From Leptospirales bacterium (GTDB lineage: Bacteria; Spirochaetota; Leptospiria; Leptospirales; Leptospiraceae): a DNA stretch of 64,000 nt. The notes beneath the pieces were generated by a model. It was given only the letters and a program-made list of their open reading frames with translations. It was not told where the DNA came from and did not search any database. The stretch is taken from assembly GCA_013297885.1 (NCBI GenBank), contig JAAFIR010000027.1:1-64000 (forward strand), given 5' to 3'. Shown in pieces: positions 7,580-15,596 of the stretch. The translations under genes were made by a program, and so were the position numbers. The stretch's first letter is position 1; each line of letters starts with the position of its first letter.

Positions 7580-9357
7580 CAAATGAAATTTCTCTTAAAC
7601 AACATTTTACTCTCTATATCCTCTAAGCTAATTATAGTCACATCGTTGAAAGGAAAATTGAATTTGGAAGCACTTTTGTTATTTGGAAGCTCATCTTCAT
7701 TAAAGGTTACTATATACTGAAAATTTCCTAATTCCAAAAACTTAGAGTTCATGAAATTTAAAGACCTAACTAATGTTACCTCAGATATTCCATGAAAAAC
7801 TCCATCATGAATCAGGAAGGATGGAAATTTTCTGTTAAGTTGCATATTATGTAAAAAAACGAGAAAGTCATATGCTATAACTTTTAACCTCGAACGACCA
7901 AGAGCGTCTGCTTTTGGTATTTCAATTTTTATATCAAATGGTAACTGTTTTTTTGACTTAGAGGTTTTTATGGAAATATCAAAATATGATTCCGAATTTT
8001 CTTCTAATGAGATTGCATTTTCTAATATTTCTTGAAATAAAATCCTTAGAGATTTGATATCCTCTTCAAATTTTTTAAGTTGAACTTGAATATCTCTTTT
8101 TAAAGTAGAAATCGTAACATCTAACTCACCTAATGAATTTTCTAAATCTTCGATTCTACGAAGAGATTCTAAATTAGTATTTAATTTTGTTTTTTCTTCA
8201 ATTATTTCCTGATAAGTATTTGTAATGCTTTCAAGTGCTCCTTTCTCTTCTAATTTTTTATAATGTTCTTTTCGTTGAGATTCTAATTTGTTAATCTCAT
8301 CCAGAATTCTTTTTGATTCTTGGTTGAATTCAATTTCTCTACTGTATAAGAATTTATTTCTATTTAAAACTAACTGCTTCTTAAAATCCTTTACTTCATC
8401 AAGCGATTTCTTTACTAAATCGCCAAAGGTTTCTAATGATTGATTATAAATAATTGCTAATTTATTTGTATCGAAATCTAAATTGATAGAGTAAGATTCT
8501 ATAATTTTCTTTAATTTATTATTAATTGAATGATAATCTTTTAATCTCATGTTGATCTGTTCGGTAATCTCCATGATTTTATTTTCTGTGTTTTGATATT
8601 TTTCTGCAAAAGTATAATTTTTGATTGCATTTTCTAATATAGTAATATTTTTTTCGATGCCTAAGCGCTCTGTTTTAAACTCTTCTATTGGTTTGCCAGT
8701 ATCCGTTTCCATCTTTTTAATTAGTGTCTTCTTGGTCTCATTTATAGAATCATAATCTTTAATTGTTGATGAAAAACTTTCTATTATTCTGGTTGGTAAA
8801 TTCAGAAGAAAGAAATTATATAGATTTCTTTCAATAAGATTTGGCTTGAATGTAAACGCATAAAAGTTTAATGGATCTATTCGTTGTAGGCTTTCTAAAT
8901 CATCTTTTATAAAAAAATTCAAAAGTGTTCCATATTTGTTTCCATTTAATATTACATCTGTTGATGATGGAAAAAAAAGGGCGAACAATTTTTCTTTTGC
9001 TTCTTTAAAGTTTAATTCAGATTTAGAATTCTTATTTTCAAGTTGAATATAATCTAATTCTTGGAAAACTCGATGTATTGTAAAGATTTGATTTTCTAGT
9101 TCAAATTCTAAGGAAAGAGAATGTTGCTCATCCCTTAAAAAATTATAGCGTTTATCCGATAAAATTTTTGAGGCTCCCTCAGATAGTAACATAAAATTAA
9201 CTAATCGAATTAAAGAAGACTTTCCGATTCCATTTATATCGTTTCTATTATGCCTTTGAGAATATTTACCTAGAATTATATTTAGTCCGTCCTGAAATAC
9301 TATATCCTTAGTTAGGAGATTTGTTGTTGAATAAAGTTTTCTAAGTTTCAAATACAT
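7579..9357 (-). CDS. ABC-3C system SMC-like ATPase (DUF2326-type)
   Basis: A 592-residue ATPase. A Walker A-like NGIGKSSL is at 42-49, within an N-terminal ATPase half. A long charged coiled coil follows (about 200-430). The C-terminal region has FLIHDGVFHGISE and QYIVTFNEDELP, matching the DUF2326 pattern (FLIHDs-x-LFDG ... QYIvTlN-x-D-x-LP). This is the architecture of the ATPase of ABC three-component conflict systems, thought to sense invading nucleic acid and license an effector. It is the last gene of the effector-middle component-ATPase operon and starts 1 bp after the middle component ends. Its TGA stop straddles the junction with methylase tail copy 2. Confidence 0.8.
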   Translation of the reverse strand: MYLKLRKLYSTTNLLTKDIVFQDGLNIILGKYSQRHNRNDINGIGKSSLIRLVNFMLLSEGASKILSDKRYNFLRDEQHSLSLEFELENQIFTIHRVFQELDYIQLENKNSKSELNFKEAKEKLFALFFPSSTDVILNGNKYGTLLNFFIKDDLESLQRIDPLNFYAFTFKPNLIERNLYNFFLLNLPTRIIESFSSTIKDYDSINETKKTLIKKMETDTGKPIEEFKTERLGIEKNITILENAIKNYTFAEKYQNTENKIMEITEQINMRLKDYHSINNKLKKIIESYSINLDFDTNKLAIIYNQSLETFGDLVKKSLDEVKDFKKQLVLNRNKFLYSREIEFNQESKRILDEINKLESQRKEHYKKLEEKGALESITNTYQEIIEEKTKLNTNLESLRRIEDLENSLGELDVTISTLKRDIQVQLKKFEEDIKSLRILFQEILENAISLEENSESYFDISIKTSKSKKQLPFDIKIEIPKADALGRSRLKVIAYDFLVFLHNMQLNRKFPSFLIHDGVFHGISEVTLVRSLNFMNSKFLELGNFQYIVTFNEDELPNNKSASKFNFPFNDVTIISLEDIESKMLFKRNFI

Positions 9358-9358
9358 G

Positions 9359-9634
9359 CTATACTCCTTTCAATAATAGTTTATAATCTTTTATTTCTAA
9401 TAAATCGAAACAAAATAAGAAAGTCAAGGCGTTGTAAAACATTTCAGGGGTTCTTTTTGCATGCACTTTGAGAAATATTTCGAGTAAATTTTCTAAAAGA
9501 ATTGGTTTCTTTTCTTTTTGTAGTCGTTTTAGAATATCTGCACCTAAAACCATTAAATTTAGAGATAAGTCACTTTCTGGATGGGCTAAAATCATAAAGG
9601 GGACTCCTGTGGAGTTTTCATTCCAATTAAGCAT
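9359..9634 (-). CDS. ABC-3C middle component, small helical protein
   Basis: A 91-residue protein. HPESDLSLNLMVLGADILKRL followed by a helical pair and FYNALTFLFCFDLLEIKD fits the small middle-component type whose members read 'hPdlSvlnlga-Il..L ... al-fLf-Lg-I' (MC6-like in my recollection). In ABC-3C systems this subunit bridges the ATPase and the effector. It overlaps the effector gene by 43 bp and is followed 1 bp later by the ATPase gene, so the three are almost certainly translated as a unit. The assignment rests on position as much as on sequence. Confidence 0.7.
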   Translation of the reverse strand: MLNWNENSTGVPFMILAHPESDLSLNLMVLGADILKRLQKEKKPILLENLLEIFLKVHAKRTPEMFYNALTFLFCFDLLEIKDYKLLLKGV

Positions 9635-10464
9635 TGCTCAAAGATATATAATAGTAAGGAGTTTATCAACAGGCTATATTCGTCATCATCGTATTTTGAT
9701 GAATACCTTTCTATAATTGAATAAAGCTTCTCTTTGAAACTACCCGTCTGTATATTAAAATCCAATATCACTTTTGATTTAATCTTTTGAATTTCTCCAT
9801 CATCAAATGAGTTCAAAGTATTTTCGATAAGAGAAAAATTTTCATTTGCTAAGAGAAAAGAATTTGTAATTGTATCTCTGTCCTCTGATAAAAAATTCAA
9901 TTCTATTTTATTAGGTATATAAGGGGCGTTTTTGAAAGGCATTGCAATGACTTGGGCTGATTCTTTCAGCAAATCATCTAGAAGTTCTTTTATGAAGTCA
10001 GATGCTAAGTATTGATTATCGATTTTTAGATATTTTCCAATTTCTTTACGTTGGAAATTATTTAATTCATTCATTATAAGATTCACAATTTGAGTCAATC
10101 CTATAGGAATTGCATCTTGTTTTAATTTACTCACTGTACTAATTTCATCTGGAGTTAATTCATGATTTACAATAAAACTCCAATTTGAATAGTTCGATTT
10201 CCAGTTATTTGCATATTCCTGAAAATCATCTTTAATTTTTTTAATTGCTTCTTTAGGAGAATATGTTTTCGGACCATAACAGGAAATACTTCTTGATTCA
10301 GAAATAACAAATCCATCGCTTCCTTTATCTTTTGTGTCCCGAATAGAAACGAATCCGTTTGATCCAAATTTTAGCAAATAGAGTTTAATAATGAATCCTT
10401 GAAATTCAAAACCATATAAATTTTTAATTTGAGTTCTAAATTGATTTTCTAAAAATGAATTCAT
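9592..10464 (-). CDS. ABC-3C effector, possible PD-(D/E)XK-like nuclease
   Basis: A 290-residue protein and the first gene of the operon. The N-terminal ~70 residues resemble a restriction-endonuclease fold: FEFQGFIIKLYLLKFG, then DTKDKGSDGFVI (D50) and SISCYGPK (about 59-66). ABC-3C effectors of this kind carry 'GD.G-x-DG ... Q-x-Y-x-P'. Here the usual Gln/Glu is Ser61, so catalysis is uncertain. The remaining ~200 residues are helical and would form the domain that docks on the ATPase and middle component. It begins 69 bp after the methylase stop codon. It could also act by nucleic-acid binding without cleavage. Confidence 0.65.
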   Translation of the reverse strand: MNSFLENQFRTQIKNLYGFEFQGFIIKLYLLKFGSNGFVSIRDTKDKGSDGFVISESRSISCYGPKTYSPKEAIKKIKDDFQEYANNWKSNYSNWSFIVNHELTPDEISTVSKLKQDAIPIGLTQIVNLIMNELNNFQRKEIGKYLKIDNQYLASDFIKELLDDLLKESAQVIAMPFKNAPYIPNKIELNFLSEDRDTITNSFLLANENFSLIENTLNSFDDGEIQKIKSKVILDFNIQTGSFKEKLYSIIERYSSKYDDDEYSLLINSLLLYIFEQCLIGMKTPQESPL

Positions 10465-10533
10465 TATAGACTTTCTAAAATATCGGTTAGATTTGTCATT
10501 TTGTTTTCAAAAAAAAACTGCAAAGCCCACCCA

Positions 10534-11382
10534 TCACCCACCCTCAACAATCCTAATCTCTTCTTCAGTCAAGCCATACAACTCATACACCAGCTTATCA
10601 ATCTGAGCGTCTAGCAAATCGCATTTTTGTTGAAATACTTTTTTGTCGGAGTCGCTTATAGCAGCATGTAAATCTTTTTGGGAAGTGAGCATAGTATCGA
10701 CTAGCGATACTAGTTTGTCATGTTGGGCTTTTTGGGTTTTGTTTGTGAGGTCGAGGAGTGGGATTGGGATTCTACTCGTTACCGGTGAATCAAAGTGCAT
10801 AGTTCTTATAGCTTTCGCAAAAATAAATCTATAAACAAACCAATTACTTAATTTCGAATTCAACAGAGCTATTAAATATCTATTTGAATATTCTGATTTA
10901 TTTTCCAATTGATTAATAGTGTCTAGAATAACAGATTGATTATCGTCTGATATAGTTGCTATAATTTGGATATGGTCAATTGGATTCATAATATGTGCAA
11001 CGATGTTTTGAACAAGAATACTATTCGGTTTGATAAATGCTTTACTATCTTGTACTGCATTTTTATTTATGTAGCCTTTCATTTCTTTAGCAATAGAATA
11101 GCGATTGATTTGTTTACCTCCTAATACTTTATAAAAAGCTTTTTTTTCTTGTACAGCTTTTTGGAACATTCCACCTCTTTGGTTTATTACAAAGTCGTGT
11201 AAGAATTTTCCAATCGAATTTAATTTGATTCCAATCTTGATTTCTTCCTTTGAAACTCCGCTCAGAATAAATTCAAATTTTTTACAAAGAGTTTTCTCGA
11301 TTTCGCCTATTTGTGCAATTACCTGTGTATTATTTTTTCGAATTAATGATTTATACGTTTTTGCTTTTTCAGATTTATCCAA
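10534..11382 (-). pseudogene. Eco57I-type restriction-methylase, C-terminal part after an in-frame stop
   Basis: This is the target-recognition half of a type IIG/Eco57I-like enzyme. It contains ISDDNQSVILDTINQLENKS, YLIALLNSKLSNWFVYRF (the TaqI/Eco57I specificity-domain pattern) and the conserved C-terminal tail YELYGLTEEEIRIVEGG. It lies in the same frame as the upstream part, separated by a TAA at 11395-11397 and four further sense codons, which is best explained by CAA to TAA in a sequence that normally reads KLEQ. A TTG at 11382 could restart translation, but no ribosome-binding site precedes it. Its last ~195 bp (10541-10735) are the source type of the two displaced tails at 5597 and 7389. 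Confidence 0.8.
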
Positions 11383-11394
11383 TGTATAAATTAT

Positions 11395-12597
11395 TTATTC
11401 TAATTTTACTTCTTTCCAAACTTTGGAAACATCGACAATTTGTAGAATATAATCTAATATTATTTCCCTTGTTTTAATCCAATTAGATGAATAAACAAAA
11501 GGTTTTGGGACAATAAATCCACCAATTCCCTTTTCATTTAATAATTTTAATTGCTTCACCATGAATAATGCGGCGGTATCAGTTGAGCCAATCGGCATTC
11601 GATGTTCTAAATAAGTTCGATCTTCAACTGTTAATTCTGCTCCATAAGGCGGATTCCCGATCACACAATCGAATCCACCATCTTTGAACACAGAAGCAAA
11701 CTCTTTGTCCCAGTCGAATGTATTTACTTTGCGAAGTTCTTCTTTGCCGAATAAAGAAAGATTTTTATCTTCGTAGAAATCGGAACCGATTAACGAGTTG
11801 CCGCATTTGATATTGTTGCTTAAATCGGGTAGTAGTTTCAGATTGCTATGTTTAAAAAGAACTTCGGCGGTTTCGGAGTTTTCGTCTTCCATGAGTTTGA
11901 GTAGCAGAGAAAGTTTGGTTACTTCGACAGCTTGGCTATCAATATCTACACCATAAATATGTTCCGTCAGGATTTGTTGTTTGACTACTATCGAGAGACG
12001 ATATGTATTGGGAGAGACTTGAAAGATAAGACCATTCTTCTTACATTTTTCTAATTTTTTTGGATCGGTATAACTTTCTAAATATTTTTCTAATAGGAAT
12101 GTATAAGCTCCCACTAAAAAACTTCCAGATCCACAAGCGGGATCAAGTATAGTTAGCTTTGGATGATTGTATAGATCAATCGGTTGCAAGTCATTGTCTA
12201 GGAGTTTTGCTCCAACTGTATTTTCTACAATATAGTTTACAATATACTGTGGTGTATAATAGACTCCGCCGGCTTTCCGAACTTCTTCTTTCTCTTCGAC
12301 TTTTGCTTGATGTCCCGCAGTGAGTCGAATTGTTTTTCCTAGAAATTGTTCGTATATGTTTCCTAATATTTCAATTGGCAAAACAGAAAATTCATAAGGA
12401 CTTTCTGGATAATACAAGTTGCGAATAATGTTTTGAAAAATTTTATCGTCTATTTTTAATTCAGAAATCCATTTTTCAGGTTGAAACAAACCAGAATTAT
12501 ATTTTTTATTTGCAATAAGAAAAATTTCATTAAGATAGCTGTAAGTAGAAATATTTTTTTTATTATTTATTCCATTCTCACAAGCTTCCAAAAGCAT
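11395..12597 (-). pseudogene. Eco57I-type restriction-methylase, 5'-truncated catalytic part
   Basis: A 400-codon fragment with the gamma-class N6-adenine methylase core: GGVYYTPQYIVNYIV at about 110-124, the SAM motif LDPACGSGSF at 151-160, and catalytic NPPY in DCVIGNPPYGAEL further on. Family members carry several hundred more N-terminal residues, including nuclease and helical regions, that are absent here. The fragment begins only ~20 bp from a two-hairpin element (12615-12732), and stops lie just upstream. With the in-frame stop at its 3' end the gene is broken at both sides. Methylation by this piece alone cannot be excluded. By eye the base composition is less AT-rich than its surroundings, consistent with transfer. 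Confidence 0.85.
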
Positions 12598-12614
12598 TTT
12601 ATATTTTTAAACAC

Positions 12615-12732
12615 TAGCGAAAACGATTGAAGCGGAAATCCTTTTATGAAATAAAAGATTGGAGCGTAAAGCGTGTTTTTTTTAAAGTAAGGAATTAATT
12701 TATTAAGTTCTTACTTTAAAAAAATTCGCCCA
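12615..12732 (+). repeat. Modular two-hairpin intergenic element, copy 2
   Basis: Linkers are GCGAAAACGATTGAAGCGG, GGAGCGTAAAGCGTG and TTCGCCC. Arm 1 pairs around ATCCTTTTAT and ATAAAAGAT with one bulged C. Arm 2 pairs AAAGTAAG (12684-12691) with CTTACTTT (12710-12717). The outer GCGAA and TTCGC are complementary. It sits at the missing 5' end of the broken methylase gene and just after the O-methyltransferase stop. Confidence 0.8.
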
Positions 12733-12736
12733 AGTA

Positions 12737-13369
12737 CTACAACCTAATTTTAACCAAACCATCACCACTTGAAAAAAATTCATACTCATAGTTTTGTAAT
12801 TCAGACCAAATTTTTTTGATGGCGAGATCAGAAGGTTTGTTTGTGTTTTCCAAAAAAATTCTACCATGCCAAATCATATTATCAAATACTAATATAGTTT
12901 TTGGTTTACATTTTTTTTTACATATTTCAAATGCTTCAGGGTAATCAACTTTATCATGATCTATAAAAATAAAATCAAACTCGAATAAATTTTCTGCTTT
13001 TCTTAAATATTCCAAAATATCTTGGTTTAAAAATTGTAGTTTAGCATCGGGATAATTCACGGTTAAAATTTTTTTTGCATGAATTATTTCTTTTTCATTT
13101 CGATCAATTGTTGTTAAGACTAAATTTTTTTTTGCTTCAAGCATCCAAATTGTAGAATAACCAATTCCAGTGCCAAGCTCCAAAATTGAATTTGGGTTTT
13201 CAGATTTGATAATATAATTTAGGCATTGAGCTGATGCAATTGATAAAAATGGAATTTTATTTTGTTTTCCATATTCTTCCATTTCATAAAAAATTGGACT
13301 TGGTCTTTTGATTAGTGAATTAATTTGTTCTTCAAAATTTTCTTTATAAATACTTTGAAATTCTTTCAT
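12737..13369 (-). CDS. SAM-dependent O-methyltransferase (caffeoyl-CoA type family)
   Basis: A 210-residue class I methyltransferase. Motif I is ILELGTGIGYST (62-73), with Asp89 after the second strand and FDFIFIDHDKVDYPEAFEIC as the metal-dependent O-methyltransferase signature. LVFDNMIWHGRI follows, as in this family. The substrate cannot be told from sequence; bacterial members act on small catechol-like or unknown compounds. It is the last gene of a four-gene operon and its ATG overlaps the stop of the tRNase Z gene (ATGA), so it is probably translated by coupling. Confidence 0.8.
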   Translation of the reverse strand: MKEFQSIYKENFEEQINSLIKRPSPIFYEMEEYGKQNKIPFLSIASAQCLNYIIKSENPNSILELGTGIGYSTIWMLEAKKNLVLTTIDRNEKEIIHAKKILTVNYPDAKLQFLNQDILEYLRKAENLFEFDFIFIDHDKVDYPEAFEICKKKCKPKTILVFDNMIWHGRIFLENTNKPSDLAIKKIWSELQNYEYEFFSSGDGLVKIRL

Positions 13370-14193
13370 ATTATAAAAGTTTCAATTCTACCTTTTAAAA
13401 TATCTGGAGTTTTGTTTTTTACAATTTCACGAATTTTATTTTTTGGGTATCGTTTTGAAAAATGAATCAGCACAATTTTTTCATTTTTAAATTTATCAGC
13501 ATGATGAAAAATTTCATCTAGATGAGTGTGTCCCCATTCTCTAGCACGAGCCACATTTCTATCATCAGAAATATAAGTACATTCCATAAATAAAATTTTG
13601 GAATTTCTCACATCTTCATGATCCAAAATGTATTCAATTTGTGTGTCCCCAGAAAAACTTATCATTGGTTTTGAAATTAAATCTGTCAGTATAGTTCCAT
13701 TTTTTTTTAATTGGTGAATTTCATTTGCATCCAAATTCAAATATTCTTTTTTTAATTTTTGCACTTTGTCAAAAATTGTATAACCTTGAGATGGAATTCG
13801 ATGAGTAGTTTTATATGCTTTAAAAAAAGTATTTTGATTTAATTCAAATTCAGTATTCACCGGAGTTTTGATTAAATTGTAATTGTATTGAAAACCTTCG
13901 ATTTCAGAATACAAATCCAAAATTTTTTTTGTATTCTCAAACATAGCTTCATTTACATAAATATTTGGAGCTTTTAATTTTTGAAGAGAGCGTTGTGAAA
14001 TATAAAATGGAATTCCACAAGCATGATCCATATGCCCATGAGTGACTAATAAATTTTCTACATGAGTTTTTTCATGATTAAATCCACCAATATCAAACAG
14101 AACTTTGTATCTTGGAACATGAACTGAAGTTCTCACTCCACCTTCTGAGAATCCTTCAAATTCAGTGTCCAAATATTTTGCTTTAACAATCAT
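13366..14193 (-). CDS. rnz: Ribonuclease Z-like metallo-beta-lactamase-fold hydrolase
   Basis: A 275-residue MBL-fold protein. The zinc motif THGHMDHACG is at 51-60 (His52, His54, Asp56, His57), with further ligands likely in SFSGDTQ and in LIHFSKRY. The segment ECTYISDD ... REWGHTHLDEI matches the conserved tail of tRNase Z, which removes the 3' trailer of tRNA precursors in the cytoplasm. It overlaps both neighbours by 4 bp, placing it inside an operon with two M16 peptidases and an O-methyltransferase. A broader MBL hydrolase role remains possible, because the arm that grips tRNA is not obvious. Confidence 0.75.
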   Translation of the reverse strand: MIVKAKYLDTEFEGFSEGGVRTSVHVPRYKVLFDIGGFNHEKTHVENLLVTHGHMDHACGIPFYISQRSLQKLKAPNIYVNEAMFENTKKILDLYSEIEGFQYNYNLIKTPVNTEFELNQNTFFKAYKTTHRIPSQGYTIFDKVQKLKKEYLNLDANEIHQLKKNGTILTDLISKPMISFSGDTQIEYILDHEDVRNSKILFMECTYISDDRNVARAREWGHTHLDEIFHHADKFKNEKIVLIHFSKRYPKNKIREIVKNKTPDILKGRIETFII

Positions 14194-15596
14194 TTGCCGA
14201 TAGAATCTTCTGGAGAAATTTTGACAAAACTTTCTTCAGATAATTTTTTTAGAGTGGCTTCATCTGAAATGATAATGTTTTTTAAATTGGAATAATCAAA
14301 ATATTTTTTTCCAACTCTTTTGAGGTCAGCTAAACTTACTTTTTGAAGTTCTTTTCTATAATTTTTTAAATAGTTCTCTGGCATTTCGTCTTCATCAAAA
14401 CGAAGTTCATTTTCTAAAATGCTAGAATCATTTGAAAACATAAACACAAATTGATTGATGATAGAAGTTTTTGCAGTTTCAATTTCTTCTTCTTTAATTT
14501 GGTTAAAAGTTTTTTCTGATAAAATTTCTTTCATCAAATTTTGAACTTCTACTAGAGATTCATTTTTAGTTAAAGTATAAGCATATAAAATCCCATGTTT
14601 CTTTTTAAAAACTGGATAAGATGTCGAAGAATAAGCAAGTCCTTTTGCTACTCTAATTTTTTGCATCAAATAAGAATTAAATCCCCCGCCACCGATGATA
14701 TAATCCAAAATTTGAATTGCATAAAAATCTTTTGAATTGTGAGAAGGCATCACTCCAATCATCAAAAGCATCGATTGATTTACTTTTTTTTCAACTAGGA
14801 TTGATTTTTTTGAAAAAGAAGAAAGTGATTTTGCAAGATCATCTTCGTTTAATTCCTCTTTTGCGAAAATTTCAGATTTTGGAAGAGATTTTTTTAAAGT
14901 ATCATGAAGGAGTTTTTTGGAATAATCTCCATTCACCAAAATTGTTTTTCTAGATTTTAAAGATGTTTTCCAAAAATTTTGAATATCATCTAGTTTGATT
15001 TTTTGGATCGACTCAACTTGAGAAATTAAACCTGCACGAGTATTTCTATAAAATAATTCTTTTGCTTTTCTAAAACCAATAGATTCTGTTCTTTCGTTTC
15101 TTCTAGAAATCATCTCAATAGATTTTTTCTTTGCGTTTTCTAAAATGGTTTCATCAAATAGTGCTTCGTTTAAAATTTCATCGATGATTTCATAAATGAT
15201 TTTTTCATCTTTTTTCAAAAAAGAAAATTCCAACTTTAATCTATCATAATCAATTGCAAAAGAAAACTTAGCTCCAAGAAATTCCAATTTTTCAGAAAGT
15301 TTTTCTCCGGGATAATTTTTTGTTCCACTTAGTTTGATCGTTTCAGCCATTAAACCGGGAAGTTCCACAAAAGTTTTGGAAGCTTCTTTTTCACCAGAAT
15401 ACAAATTGATGTCCAAAAAAACAATTGGAAATGTTGGTGAATAAATCGAATACATTTTTGTGCCTGTTGCAATTTCTTCTTTATCAATATTTGGAATTTG
15501 AAATTCGATTTCTTTTAATTTGATGTCTTTAACAAAATCCCCTTTATCTCTCGAAAAAATAACAAGACTTAAAAATAATAAAATTATATATTTCAT
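14190..15596 (-). CDS. M16 peptidase family protein, non-catalytic partner
   Basis: A 468-residue protein with an M16 fold but no HxxEH. The equivalent position reads TFVELPGLMAETIKLSGT. Later blocks fit the family: RSRKTILVNGDYSK, NQSMLLMIGVMPSHNSKDFYAIQILDYIIGGGGFNSYLMQKIRVAKGLAYS. A short hydrophobic N-terminus (KYIILLFLSLVIFS) predicts export to the periplasm. Bacterial M16 enzymes often work as pairs, one subunit holding zinc and the other shaping the peptide-binding chamber. The catalytic partner is the gene just upstream, overlapping by ATGA. Confidence 0.85.
   Translation of the reverse strand: MKYIILLFLSLVIFSRDKGDFVKDIKLKEIEFQIPNIDKEEIATGTKMYSIYSPTFPIVFLDINLYSGEKEASKTFVELPGLMAETIKLSGTKNYPGEKLSEKLEFLGAKFSFAIDYDRLKLEFSFLKKDEKIIYEIIDEILNEALFDETILENAKKKSIEMISRRNERTESIGFRKAKELFYRNTRAGLISQVESIQKIKLDDIQNFWKTSLKSRKTILVNGDYSKKLLHDTLKKSLPKSEIFAKEELNEDDLAKSLSSFSKKSILVEKKVNQSMLLMIGVMPSHNSKDFYAIQILDYIIGGGGFNSYLMQKIRVAKGLAYSSTSYPVFKKKHGILYAYTLTKNESLVEVQNLMKEILSEKTFNQIKEEEIETAKTSIINQFVFMFSNDSSILENELRFDEDEMPENYLKNYRKELQKVSLADLKRVGKKYFDYSNLKNIIISDEATLKKLSEESFVKISPEDSIGK

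Noticed and set aside
7579-9357. ATPase as RecN, RecF or SbcC repair protein
   Set aside because: It lacks their signatures and length, while the C-terminal DUF2326-like motifs and the two overlapping small partners fit ABC-3C.
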